This document shows, piece after piece, positions 1-9,784 of a stretch of 64,000 bases of DNA. Source of the DNA: Euborellia annulipes (lineage: Eukaryota; Arthropoda; Insecta; Dermaptera; Anisolabididae). The position numbers were made by a program, and so were the translations under genes. Positions within the stretch are counted from its first letter, which is position 1; each line of letters begins with the position of its first letter. The stretch covers positions 1 to 64,000 of the forward strand of contig JAKCPI010026483.1 in assembly GCA_023213315.1 (NCBI GenBank), written 5' to 3'. The notes beneath the pieces are model-generated. The model was not told the DNA's origin. It saw only the letters and a program-made list of their open reading frames with translations, and searched no databases.

Positions 1-660
1 TTAATTAATTGTCTACCAGCTGTCACCAAGCAGACACATCGCCTCCCCAAATAGGCCTTGTTTTAATATATTAAATAAAAGTCTACTATGAGGCTATGCC
101 TCCCCAAGCGCCCTCTATCGTGAGGTGACTCCTCCTCAATCCTTTCCCTGGACCATTATCCAGAGGATGCATCTCAAATGAATGCTATTGGCCTCACATC
201 GACTACCAGTGGCCATGGGCCTTGAAAAGAGCCGGTACTATTCTTCCTGGACCAACTGGAGGCTGTGACTCCAATCAACCATCGGCAACTACAGATGAGT
301 CAATTCTTATGTTTTTCCCCCTTCCCCTTAATTAACGTTAACTAAACTTGCCTATAATTTTAAATCCATAAACTTCAATTATTTCTCTAAGTGAAGCTAT
401 GAAATATAACAAGTTATAATAATAAATATGGCTTTTGTATCTCAATGAAGCGTAAGACAGATACTCGAATACACCCACCTTACCGGCGTTATTGCGAAGC
501 CAACGACCGGTACATTGATTAAATTCATTGTAATTAAACCACAAATTAAATTAAAGTAATATGTTATAAAAATATGGAATAAATATAAAATAAAATTTTG
601 TTAACCAATCTTGTATATTTCATTGATGTTCTCATTGATAAGTGACTTTTCACGTTATAA
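1..660 (-). repeat. 0.66-kb dispersed repeat, inverted partner of 14165-14850
   Basis: This segment is the reverse complement, with scattered differences, of 14165-14850. Homology runs from the window edge to about 660, so the repeat may extend further left. It holds a GC-rich part (about 20-300), a purine/pyrimidine-rich piece (about 310-330) and, near 490-515, a strong hairpin whose arms are TACCGG and CCGGTA. I see no coding frame or target duplication and do not recognise the family. It could be a terminal repeat of a larger element or an independent insertion. Confidence 0.75.
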
Positions 661-2246
661 GCTTTTGTTTGTCTTCAAAAAATTTCTATGTGAGAAGTGG
701 TCAAAGGTACATTCCCTTCCCCTACAGCCAGAAAGGGAGAATTAAAAAATACAGTAAAGTACCATAGAATAACTATTACTATATTTTCCTTTACCCTCGT
801 TTTGATTTGATCAATACTCCAGGCAATCAAGAAAAATTGTTAGATCCATATAGTAAAAACGTAAAGCAAATAACGTCAACGTCTCTATTATCATTTGACT
901 AAAATTCAAAAAGACCATTTTATTAAATAATTTTATTTATTATTATATGCATACATTTTTATTTTTACTTGCAGATGTCATGGATAATAAAAATATACAA
1001 AATACAACGAATACTTTAAAATATAACAGAAAAACAGTAAATTGAAAAATTTACTTGTTTGCCTCCATAATCTGAAAAATTGAAAGTTTTTATTCAGAAA
1101 TTTATGCTTTTGAACGAATAATTTTTGCTATTCACTGTACCTTAAAAAAATAATGTGTAATTTAATTGATTTGGCTTGAATGATTTGAGAATTCGGATCC
1201 CAGTGTTGAAAAATATCTTTGAGCATGTCCAAAATGATAAATAAATGGAACAAGTAAATAAGAACGAAGAATTCCATCGATACGCCTTGGGATAGCCATA
1301 TATACGATCTAAATTGAATAATAATTTAAGACGAGATAACTGAAAAGAGAAGCGTTCTCTTCGTCATAAAACGGATAATCGACCTGAAAATACACATTAT
1401 AATAATTAGCATCCCACCTCGTAATTAGGGCGTGTTGTTACAGGTAACCCTCTCGCCTGATGTCTATTGTGTTCCAGGATGTGATTATATTAAATAAATA
1501 ATTTTGTTAGGAGAGAAGATAACGCAGATTGCGAAACAAATCGTTATTTTTTCCCCAAAACCAAAACTTTTTATTCTCCCAAGCACTCCTGGATCCCCGG
1601 TCCCATGGATCTTCCTATAAGCCCCCCTTCAAGAATCACGCACTCGCGAACATTGACGACGCACAGTGGTCCCATTCGCTTCAAAAGCGGTCATAGGCCT
1701 ATATCTTTTTTATTAGTTGGTACTTTTTGATGAAAATATTTATCTATATGTGTTTAAGGTATGCCCTTTAAGAATATGTTATTAGATTTAATAATTCTAG
1801 TTAAGGAAAAGCGTTAAAAAAATAATCCACTGTAAAAACTGAATTTGAAGCGAATTTTTTCTCCTTTATTAATCAATAAATCTTTTATTACATGGTATTT
1901 TTTAATAAAAATTTGCACACATGTTTTTTTAATGCTCCTTAACAAAATTAAATAAGAAAAAATAAATAAATAAGAAAAAAAAATTTAAGCGAATTTTTTT
2001 TTTAATAAAATAAATTTTTAGCTTATTTTCTCTTCTTTATTAAATCAATAAGTTTATAAATACATTATATTTTTAGAAATTTGGACATATGTAGTTTTGA
2101 ATGTTTTTAAAGAAAACAAAAATAAAAAAGTTTTTTTTAAGCGATTTTTTTTTCTTTTTTTTTATATTTGATATAATTACTATTTTGAACGGTAGAATTT
2201 TTAAATATAAATCACACACGTTTTTTTAATGTCATTTAAGAAAAAA
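661..2246. other. AT-rich non-coding stretch
   Basis: Long A/T runs, no open frame of note, and no repeat shared with the rest of the window that I could find. A less AT-rich patch lies at about 1420-1690 (with CCTGGATCCCCGG near 1585) but gives no convincing exon. Confidence 0.4.
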
Positions 2247-2525
2247 TCTGGTGTGAATGGTCGCAGAGCACACAACTTTCTCTTATCTTTGATAATTGGA
2301 AGTTGTGTTCTGTACTTACTACATCTGATTTTTTGCGTCTTTATCTATGAAATATAAGAGTAAAGTGTGCTTCAAAGAATTTTGGGGGACAAAATGAGAA
2401 TATACATTTTAAAGAGCATCTAAAAAATAATTGATTTTTGAATTTGAATCATAATCATTGGAGCGAATTTTGAGAAAATCGAAAAAAAATCAAAAAAGTA
2501 CATCAGTAAAATACTAGTACTTGTG
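2247..2525 (-). mobile_element. HINE-like element, 3' part only
   Basis: It begins with the family's terminal hairpin (AAATCTGGTGTG... folding on ...ACATCTGATTTT, 2252-2336) and continues with the conserved AAAATGAGAATATACATTTT and GTACATCAGTAAAATACTAG blocks seen in full copies such as 8774-9447. The half that carries the microsatellite and the 5' subterminal repeat is missing. Confidence 0.7.
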
Positions 2526-3375
2526 TTCCGATTTTGTTTCAGGTATTTAAATATTTTTTAAGCAAAAAAATGTATAAATTTATAAACAATGAAGAGTGAG
2601 TTTTCCTGAGCGAAGTCAGGTAAATGAAAAAACTCTCTGCTGGGTATAACGCATCAATTGCACCTATAATCGAATAGCAAACAACTTAAAAGTTATTTAA
2701 AATGATATCTTTTAATCATATTTGCTTTTATTTTGATAAAATAGAATTAACTTGTGGTATAAATGAAGAGAAAAAGCGCGCGCTTCGACTTTAACGGCCT
2801 ATAACTCCCAAATAGGCAAAAAGTGGCAAAAGATGACTATTGGACCATTTTCCTTAGCTCTTTGGCTATCTTCTGATATATTCCAATTTTTAAAGTAATT
2901 TAAAACCATCAATGAAAAGAGTGATTTAAAAAAATTTTTGGAGGATTTTTTTATTTTTTACAAAGGGCCTTAAAAACAATATAATTTAATAAGGAAAATA
3001 AAAACAAAAAATTATTTTGAAACTAGATAAATCGCTGAATAATTTGGTAAAAAAATTATTTGATTTGGACAATTATTTCCCCTCGAAAAAAATTCTTGAT
3101 TTCATGCAAAAAAGAGCATAAAATTCACTGTTGAGATTTGGTCAACTTTGAGGACCTATAACTCGGCAATGGCTGAGTTGTTTTTAAAAAGAAATACAGT
3201 TTTGAAACCAGCAAACATTCTAGTTTGTTTTTCAATTAGGTTGACTTTCGTTTTTTTTTTTTTCGCGTGGCCACTTTTGAAGCGAAAGGAACCACTGTGC
3301 GACATGCTTGCAGCGCGCCCCGTTGCAATCTTAATACGAATGTGAGTAGATAATCTAAAAGAGATCATAAATCAC
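2526..3375. other. AT-rich non-coding stretch
   Basis: No gene found. Short less AT-rich patches (2775-2830 and 3255-3330) have a repeated style (phrases such as CCTATAACTC at 2799 and 3150), suggesting old repeat DNA. Overlapping frames across 3148-3368 on both strands are not convincing. Confidence 0.35.
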
Positions 3376-3882
3376 CTCAAATATTTCAAAATACACCGTT
3401 CGATTTGGTGTTGATGATATGAAGACGATCGCTATTCGAATGATGACATAAAAAACGGCGTACATCACTACCAAACTTAACCAGATGATATGTAATTTCC
3501 AACTCCGTGTTTCCCATAATTCTAAAAAAAAAAATAAAATAATTATAAATATTTGTTCTATTTTTATTTATTTATTTATTTTTACAAACTTGTATGTCGT
3601 TCCCAGGCTGCCTTGTCTAGAAGTTGTTCTGCCAAGTTCAAATATTCTTGATAGCTATCCATAAGCCTTGCGAGGGATTCCCGTTGATAGTACATGTACA
3701 AGCACGTTATCGAAACCAAAAATGTGGTCCAGGCAAAGATTAATTTGTCAGAAGTCAAATCTTTTATCTGGAATATATTCCAGAATAATCCAAATGAGAT
3801 CATGAAACTTGCCACAATACCAACGATGCAGAGAAACGATTTCAAATTTATTCGCCATATTTTCTGTTTCGGGGGATCCGGG
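3376..3882 (-). CDS. Partial multi-exon membrane protein, chemoreceptor-like (two exons)
   Basis: Two exons can be placed on the minus strand. The first (3882-3590, 293 nt) follows an acceptor TTTTTTTTAG and ends at A|GTTTGT. The second (3521-3376, 146 nt) follows TTTTTTTTTTAG and ends GAG|GTGATT. The 68-bp intron joins them in phase 1, and both frames are open throughout (97 and 48 codons). The first encodes PDPPKQKIWRIN, then two hydrophobic spans (about residues 15-35 and 45-62) separated by a short loop, then a charged stretch ending ERHT. The second opens LWETRSWKLH and has a long hydrophobic span (IIWLSLVVMYAVFYVIIRIA). Basic-aromatic loops between membrane spans fit the insect-type gustatory/odorant receptor superfamily, but no signature motif is present. 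Start, end and further exons are not found. The family call is inference; the exon pair is better supported than the name. Confidence 0.4.
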
Positions 3883-4215
3883 CTAAAAAAAAGATTAATA
3901 AAATAATAAAAAAGTTAAAAAATTAGTCAAATAAGTTGTAAAACTTTCCGACTCTTGTTTATTAAGGTATGTACCATTACTCAAGGGGTATGACTACCAA
4001 AATGATTTCCTGTATCACGAATGAATGAACTTTTGCCTATTAATGACTAAAATGTCGTTTATTCCATGAAAATAAAAAAAAAGGTCACAAACCACTTTGG
4101 AATTTTAGGTTGGCTTGTCGCAGTCTTGTATAAGCTCGTATACCGTATTTTTTTCCCTGCGAACCTACTCACATTCCAGCTCGAGAAGCAACATTACCTA
4201 GTACGTTAGATCTGA
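3883..4215. other. Upstream side of the exon pair, no feature found
   Basis: AT-rich. A possible minus-strand donor (GAAT|GTGAGT, about 4175) lies in a less AT-rich patch, but its phase does not match the next exon, so I did not add it to the gene. Confidence 0.3.
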
Positions 4216-4330
4216 ACTATTATTTATTTATTTATTTATTCAATCACTGCACAACAGCTTTGAAGCCACTTACCGGCAGGTTACAAATAGTAAAATATAT
4301 TATAACATACATTTTGGCATACATTTTCGA

Positions 4331-4993
4331 TCAGTCTGTTAGAGAAAGAACCTCCTTTAAAGTTTTAGGTGGTCGGTAGAAAAGGTCCAGTTCACCGTAT
4401 TCCCTATCATACAAATCACACATCCTATATAGGGGTGATCTCTTAAGGAAATTATTCCTAGGATGCGGTAAATAGAATAGGTCACGACTTCGAGTGGTCA
4501 TTGAAAGGGTGTGGAAGTTTAGAAGGGACAATGAATAGGGATCATCGACAATTCCCCGTACAAGCCTAATAAGATGGAGAATGTGCATGGCCTCTCTTCA
4601 GTCACGAAGGCATCCAAGACCATGCTCCTCCAGGAGAGCCCGGTAATTGAAAGAATCAACCGCAGGATAATAACCATGCTTTTTGTAAAAGAGATAATTC
4701 GAAAATTTCTTGTTGATTCTTTCAATTTTGTCAATATGGACTTGGTGAATAGGACTCCAGATAATGGCGCAATATTCAAGTTTGAAGACAACATATGTGC
4801 GGTACAACACAGTGATAGGATTTAGTTGGGAAAAATCTCGCGTGTTTCTAATTATGAAACCTAACATCCTGTGTGCACTAGCACACATGTCATCCATATG
4901 TGACACAAAAGATAATTTAGTGTCAAAAATTACACCAAGATCCCGAGCCTCCGTTACTCTAGATATTATGACATTATTCAAGTTATAATTAAA
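4331..4993 (-). pseudogene. RT C-terminal region of a LINE-type ORF2, broken
   Basis: Residues read LGVIFDTKLSFVSHMDDMC, then RMLGFIIRNTRDF, then LEYCAIIWSP and a basic stretch around KIERINKKF. This is the order found after the RT domain in many non-LTR elements (Jockey/CR1-like). An in-frame TGA at 4598-4600 separates this from the last 85 codons, which carry the usual LFYLPHPRNN and YDREYGELDLF type ending. With the stop codon, the missing catalytic part and the insertion upstream the copy is dead. Confidence 0.75.
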
Positions 4994-5097
4994 AATTATA
5001 GGTGTTAAATTGATGTTTTTTGGCTGTGGAGATTTATTCAGGATTCGCAGGGACTTTGCAGCCAGGAGATTAAATAAAAAATCTTTTATTTAATTTT

Positions 5098-5146
5098 TAT
5101 TTGCCGACGTTTCGGTCGCCAATCACGACCTTCATCAGGGCAAATA
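5098..5146 (-). ncRNA. Hammerhead ribozyme motif (left arm of P1)
   Basis: Reverse complement of the motif at 5422-5470 and identical to it in the core. Core CTGATGA, helix II GGTCG/CGACC, GAAAC, then the cleavage triplet GTC. Helix I is 8 bp (TATTTGCC/GGCAAATA). Helix III is only the palindromic ACGT, so activity would need dimerisation. Confidence 0.7.
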
Positions 5147-5266
5147 TTGTTAATTATACACGATCTTAGGTATCTTATTATTCATTGCAATTAAACACAA
5201 TTTCCTTTTTAACTTTGATATGTACAAAATGTTATCATTTACTTGCTGCTCGGAGGTCTCTTCCTC

Positions 5267-5298
<32 letters not shown>

Positions 5299-5421
5299 TT
5301 TGAGGAAGAGACCTCCGAGCAGCAAGTAAATGATAACATTTTGTACATATCAAAGTTAAAAAGGAAATTGTGTTTAATTGCAATGAATAATAAGATACCT
5401 AAGATCGTGTATAATTAACAA

Positions 5422-5470
5422 TATTTGCCCTGATGAAGGTCGTGATTGGCGACCGAAACGTCGGCAAATA
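5422..5470 (+). ncRNA. Hammerhead ribozyme motif (right arm of P1)
   Basis: Helix I TATTTGCC (5422-5429) pairs with GGCAAATA (5463-5470). The core is CTGATGA at 5430-5436, then an extra A (5437), helix II GGTCG (5438-5442) with CGACC (5450-5454) around a 7-nt loop, G12A13A14 at 5455-5457, A15.1C at 5458-5459, and GT plus C17 at 5460-5462. All conserved type I positions are present. Helix III is the self-complementary ACGT without loop, as in minimal hammerheads thought to act as dimers. Hammerheads are established components of Penelope-like pLTRs; cleavage of this one is untested. Confidence 0.75.
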
Positions 5471-5654
5471 AAAAATTAAATAAAAGATTTTTTTATTTAA
5501 TCTCCTGGCTGCAAAGTCCCTGCGAATCCTGAATTATAGGTGTTACTTTATTGGTGAATGTCATAATTTTACATTTACTAATGTTAAGATCTAATTTATT
5601 AGTTTTGCACCAGACCGATAATTGACAGAGGTTCTAAATTGACAGAGGCTCTAC

Positions 5655-5880
5655 ACCAGTAGAGTGTACTTCAAACAATTTCCACGAAAATCGAACTGAT
5701 ATACTTTTTAAAGAACATCTAAAAAATTAATCAAAATGGGAAAACATTTATATTCTGTTACCATGGCAATCATTTCTTCAATCTTTCCTATCAAGTACAA
5801 GAGTGAAGTGGGTTGCATAATATTCAATTTATAACTACAGTCATTCTGGTATCAATTGGGAGCCAACCCAATTGAAATAT
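5655..5880 (-). mobile_element. Rearranged HINE-like fragment
   Basis: Short blocks of the HINE family occur in minus orientation: GAGTGTACTTCAAACAATTT, then AAAGAACATCTAAAAAATTA, then CTGTTACCATGGCAATCATT and TACAAGAGTGAAGTG. The block order differs from full copies, so the piece has been shuffled. Confidence 0.5.
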
Positions 5881-5914
5881 GGTAAATAGGGATGGGATCT
5901 AAATAGAATGCAAA

Positions 5915-6382
5915 AAAAATGCAATAGCAGACATGCTTGCAAAAAGGGCACCCCAACATGGAACAATATTAAATTTAGCAACACCATGGCAAGATATATT
6001 TTCTATCTTAAAAATTAATCTAAAACAAACTTGGAACCTGCAATGGAAACAAACCTCAAACCAAACCAAATATTGGTGTTCCATGCCAAGATCTATAATA
6101 ACTGCAGTTAACCGCATCAGAATAAACCATACAAGAGCTCCACTACATCTAGCAAGATTCAACATTATTCAATCTCCTATCTGCACCTGTGCAAACATAC
6201 CAGCATCTCCTACCCATCTTATAATATTAGAATGTCCGAATTACAATAGCCAACGACTACAGCTCAAGATAATTCCACATTTCCGGGATCCAACATCATT
6301 CAACAGATTCCTAAAGAAACCAGACGTCGAATCACTCCTTCAATTAGACAGTTACATTAAAGCCTCAAAAATAGCCATATAA
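5915..6382 (+). pseudogene. RNase H C-terminal part of Jockey-like ORF2
   Basis: The frame reads NAIADMLAKRA at its start, which is the last catalytic Asp region of retroelement RNase H (N-x-x-A-D-x-L-A). It continues through IRINHTRAPLHLARFN, then CTC...THLIILECPNYNSQR, the Cys/His-containing tail found at the C-terminus of Jockey-type polyproteins. The stop is TAA at 6380-6382. About 150 codons remain; EN, RT and most of RNase H are absent through 5' truncation. Confidence 0.8.
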
Positions 6383-6964
6383 TGTTAATAGCCCACTCAT
6401 TCTTGATACATATTTATCTTTAGAATCATTTTTTTTTTATATATACCTATTTTGTTTATACCATATCTGTGTCTATTATGTTCTTTTAGGATGTTCTTCT
6501 TAAATACTTTTCTTATATGAACCCTGTTATGCAATGGTGTGTCAAAGACCAAACATCGAGTTTTGAGAAAATCAACATTAAAGTTTTTCTGATTTAAATT
6601 GTTTTGATTAGATTATATATCATTTTTTTTTGTCAATTGTGCAAGTAAATACTGTAATTATGGCAGATATTCATAAATTATCTCTAAAAATACGACTAAT
6701 TTAGAGAATAAACAATAAAATATAAAAAATTAGTCCAATATTATATTTGTAAAAATGCTTCAAAGTCTCTTGATAATAAATAAAATAATTTTAGGTTATA
6801 ATTCAAAAATTAAAACGGAGATATTATTAAAGTTCTTTTATGGTTATATTTAATACTAATAGCTTAGAAACTTTTTATCAAAATTACATTAATCAATTTT
6901 ATATAGTAATAAAACAATAGACAATGGCCAATACAAAAATTCACCTCAATTAATTACATTTATT

Positions 6965-7008
6965 TGCAAATATTTCGATGTTAATACAATAACATCATCG
7001 TCAGTGCA
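6965..7008 (-). ncRNA. Hammerhead ribozyme motif (left arm of P2)
   Basis: Mirror copy of 7157-7200 with the same core and pairing. Confidence 0.5.
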
Positions 7009-7156
7009 TTAAATGTTACAGGTGAAAAACAAAAAATTCCAAATGTTGACAAAAAATTGTAAAAATAAAATTTATAAAAAAGTTGCCATAAAAAATTATA
7101 AAGAAAAACGTGTATAATCAAATATTCAAATTCAAAATCAAATATTCAAATTTAAT

Positions 7157-7200
7157 GCACTGACGATGATGTTATTGTATTAACATCGAAATATTTGCAA
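7157..7200 (+). ncRNA. Hammerhead ribozyme motif (right arm of P2)
   Basis: Helix I TGCA (7157-7160 with 7197-7200), core CTGACGA (7161-7167; position 7 is free to vary), one extra U, helix II GATGTTA/TAACATC (7 bp), GAAA at 7189-7192, palindromic ATAT as helix III, cleavage triplet ATT. Helix I is short, so this is weaker than the P1 motif, but every obligatory core base is present. Confidence 0.5.
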
Positions 7201-8104
7201 ATAAATGTAATTAATTGAGGTGAATTTTTGTATTGGCCATTGTCTATTGTTTTATTAATAATCAAATTACGAAGCCAATTTGGAGAAGTATTTACTTGAA
7301 TTTTATATAGTATTAATATTTTAAAAGTATTAACAAAATTTTCTCATCAATTAATGGAAGTGAACATGGCAACAGTAAATCAAATTTATAATGAAATTGA
7401 CTTAATATTATTTATTTGTTCTCTTTTCGAAATTACACTGATCCTCATCTTCTTTATCAGGAATAATATCAAAAAATTAAATTTTGAATTCTACGAATTC
7501 ATTTCTCATTTTTCAAAAAAAAAGGATTTTGGTTTATTTAAGGTAATATATAATATTATAGGTTAAATAAGTTTGTATTGGTTGTTAACATCATAAAAAA
7601 CAACGTGTTAGTTACATAAATCACTATTGCAAAAATGAAAATCCTGCATTGAAATATTGTAAAAATAATTTTATGCTTTTACATTAAATATTAATTTTTT
7701 TAGGACATATTTCATAAAAAATATTATTAATTATAGCATTTGAAACAATAATCCGTGCTTAACTCAATTTTGAATTTTTTGGTCTTTGACACACCATTGC
7801 ATAACAGGGTTCATATAATGTTCTTGATAGTTATTGTGTTTGTACAGTGTTATTTACTAACAATGTTCGTTTTTATATAATGTTTTTTCTAGACTATAAT
7901 TTTATATTGTTTTTTTTTTTTTTTTTTTTTTTTGTAAACTATATATTTTTGTAATAGGTTTTTATTGTACTTATATTGTTGTATTATTGTATTTAATTTT
8001 TTTTTTTTTTTTGTTATACAAATTTTGTAACGACTTTTAGCCCAATGGCGGTAAGCCAAAGGGGCAGAATAAAAAAAAAAAAAAAAAAAAAAAATCTAAA
8101 TAGA

Positions 8105-8773
8105 CTTGGATGCCAAAAAAGACGTTAAATGAAAATAAAAAAATAAAAAGTACAATATATTCGAAAAAAGAATCAACGTTTTGTCCTGGGCGGTCAACAA
8201 AGAGATCATGCATGTGCTAATTAGTAAGCAAATAGCGTGTAAGGGATAAGAGATGGGAGATCTCTGTTTATACTTACTAAAAGCCAAAGAGAGTCATCAT
8301 TTGGACATATCGCAGCAAGTTATTCTTAGCCATTGCGATTCGTCTCTCTGACTGGCGTTCCCTTCTCAGATTCTCTCCTTTTATAGGGAATAGTTGAAAA
8401 AATTCATTTTTTTTTTAATCATTTATTATTCATTCCGCCAGAAAGGCGGCGTCATTTTAAACAAATCTAGTTTCATTTGGAAGACATCGAAACTATTTAT
8501 TTATTTATTAAATGTTCTAATAAGACGTCGAAGGATAATTAAAATCAATAATTCTACCTTTGACATATTGGAAATCAAAGACGTAATCAAAAATATTATA
8601 GGAGGCGGTGAAGAGTGGGAGGGGGGAGGCCGCTTGAGGCGAGCAGAGCAGATAGTTGTTTTTATAAAAACGTACGCGAAAAGGAGCCTCTCAGCAGGAA
8701 TGTCGTTTATTATCCAAGACTTGTAGTTGGGCATTCCTTTTTAAATGGAGTTTGTTTAAATGAATTCTTTGCG
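8105..8773. other. No gene found
   Basis: Mixed composition. A less AT-rich segment (about 8165-8390) and a purine-rich patch (8600-8650, GGGAGGGGGGAGG) are present. I could not match either to a repeat or a splice-bounded exon. Confidence 0.35.
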
Positions 8774-9447
8774 TTTTACTTTCTCTTACCTATGTATATA
8801 TGTAATATATATATAGAGAGAAAGTATTGGATTCATGTCAAAAATTCGATGTCGAGATTTTGATGGATCTTCACGTTTTGAGGTCCCCTGAATCCAAAAA
8901 AGTGGTTTTCGCGACATGGTCTGTCTGTGTGTCTGTCTGTCTGTGTGTCTGTGAACAAAATATCTCAAGAACTAAAAGAGCTAGGAAGTTGAAATTTTAT
9001 ATTTAAGTTAGGCACCGCCATGGGACGTGACACGAAGCTTTTGAACAAAATCGACCAAAGAGTACTAGTACTTTACTGATGCACTTTTTCAGTTTTTTTC
9101 GATTTTCTCAAAATTCGCTCTAACGATTTTGATTAAAATTCAAAAATCAATTATTTTTTAGATGCTCTTTCAACTGTATATTCTCGTTTTGCCCTCAAAA
9201 TTGTTTGAAGCACACTTTACTCTTGTGCTTCATAGGAAAGATAGGAGAAATGGTTGCCATGGTAACAAAATATAAATATTTTCCCATACTTATAAATTTT
9301 ACATCTGAATTAAAATATTCCCTACTGCCGGGAACTAAATACATGTCGACACAAAAAATCTGGTGTGACAAGCACAGAACACAACTTTCGATTACCGAAG
9401 GGTAAGAGAAAGTTGTGTGCTGTGCGCCAGTCACACCAGATTTTTTT
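8774..9447 (+). mobile_element. HINE/DINE-like element, full-length reference copy
   Basis: This is the best complete copy of the most abundant family. From 5' to 3': T-run, 13-bp subterminal repeat ACTTTCTCTTACC (8778-8790) inside an AT-rich palindrome, the conserved block GATGTCGAGATTTTGATGG, a TCTG/TGTG microsatellite (8922-8952), blocks AGAGTACTAGTACTTTACTG and GGTTGCCATGGTAACAAAAT, the inverted subterminal repeat GGTAAGAGAAAGT (9401-9413), and a terminal hairpin (about 9355-9443, arms AATCTGGTGTGAC and GTCACACCAGATT). Subterminal inverted repeats, a central microsatellite and a 3' hairpin are the hallmarks of Helentron-derived DINE-1/HINE elements. No coding capacity. Membership in that class is inferred. 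Confidence 0.75.
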
Positions 9448-9784
9448 TGTATTTTTTTTCGTTTTATACATTTTTTTGTATCATTTTAATTTTCCAGGGG
9501 GGGGGCAAGTGCCTGGTTGCCCCCCCTGCAGACGCCCATGTTTATATAAGTGTAATTGAATATAGAGGCATTATTCGGATCCTCCCCCACCACTAACGGA
9601 GCTCCGCCCTCTTAGCGCCGCCTACCGTCGGCTGCCACGCCTCCCTTCTTATCAACTCTTGATGCCTACGCAGCAGGCGTTCAGACAAAGAATTCTAGAT
9701 AATTCCGCCTTCCAACTATTTCTATTTAATTTTACTCATTTATCACAATTTAATAATTTGGCTCTCCAATTTCGTTGAGTTCTG
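9448..9784. other. Short GC-rich patches, no gene found
   Basis: A G-run/C-run hairpin-like segment lies at 9496-9545 (GGCAAGTGCCTGGTTGCC); the same style recurs at 44555-44635. A GC-rich patch at 9570-9665 has no clear reading frame. Confidence 0.35.

Larger units (their letters stand above)
5008..5531. mobile_element. Palindromic Penelope-like insertion P1 (inverted pLTR pair)
   Basis: Nearly perfect palindrome: arms 5039-5284 and 5285-5531 meet at an A-run/T-run centre (about 5267-5300). Flanks are a perfect 14-bp target duplication AATTATAGGTGTTA (4994-5007 and 5532-5545). A 31-bp extension (5008-5038) exists on the left side only. Inverted pLTRs, a one-sided extension and 10-15 bp duplications are typical of Penelope-like elements. 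Each arm carries a hammerhead-like motif. The body of the element (RT and GIY-YIG) is absent. Confidence 0.75.
4216..5650 (-). mobile_element. Degraded non-LTR retrotransposon (RT 3' half) with a Penelope-like insertion
   Basis: On the minus strand the RT palm/thumb end and C-terminal region of a LINE-type ORF2 can be read (4331-4993), followed by a short 3' UTR and a (TTTA)n tract at 4219-4242 as tail. The frame continues upstream of the insertion at 5546-5635 (reading LCQLSVWCKTNKLDLNI, typical of the segment after the RT catalytic box). The 524-bp insertion at 5008-5531 splits the element with a 14-bp target duplication. The 5' end is lost near a short duplicated word (GACAGAGG at about 5628 and 5640). 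Confidence 0.8.
6909..7299. mobile_element. Palindromic Penelope-like insertion P2
   Basis: Arms of 106 bp (6909-7014 and 7151-7256) are inverted copies around a 136-bp centre. A perfect 14-bp target duplication AATTTTATATAGTA flanks it (6895-6908 and 7300-7313), and a 43-bp extension (7257-7299) exists on the right only. This is the same design as P1 with unrelated sequence. Each arm holds a hammerhead-like motif. Confidence 0.7.
6518..7813. mobile_element. TIR DNA element nested in the Jockey-like 3' UTR
   Basis: Terminal inverted repeats of about 35 bp begin TGAACCCTGTTATGCAATGG and are near-identical at both ends; the outer flanks are TATA on each side, so a TA (or TATA) target is likely. 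No transposase frame is visible; the open frame at 7354-7566 is not convincing. A Penelope-like insertion (6909-7299) sits in the middle. The superfamily is not assigned. Confidence 0.7.
5908..8093 (+). mobile_element. 5'-truncated Jockey-like non-LTR retrotransposon
   Basis: A perfect 11-bp target duplication ATCTAAATAGA (5897-5907 and 8094-8104) brackets an insertion that starts inside the RNase H coding part and ends in a poly(A) tract (about 8070-8093) after a 3' UTR ending CCAATGGCGGTAAGCC. The copy is split by the TIR element at 6518-7813. T-rich runs at 7910-7935 and 7998-8012 lie in the 3' UTR. Confidence 0.85.

Noticed and set aside
5150..5418. Two identical 77-residue frames on opposite strands
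   Set aside because: Produced by the perfect palindrome of P1; no protein family resemblance.
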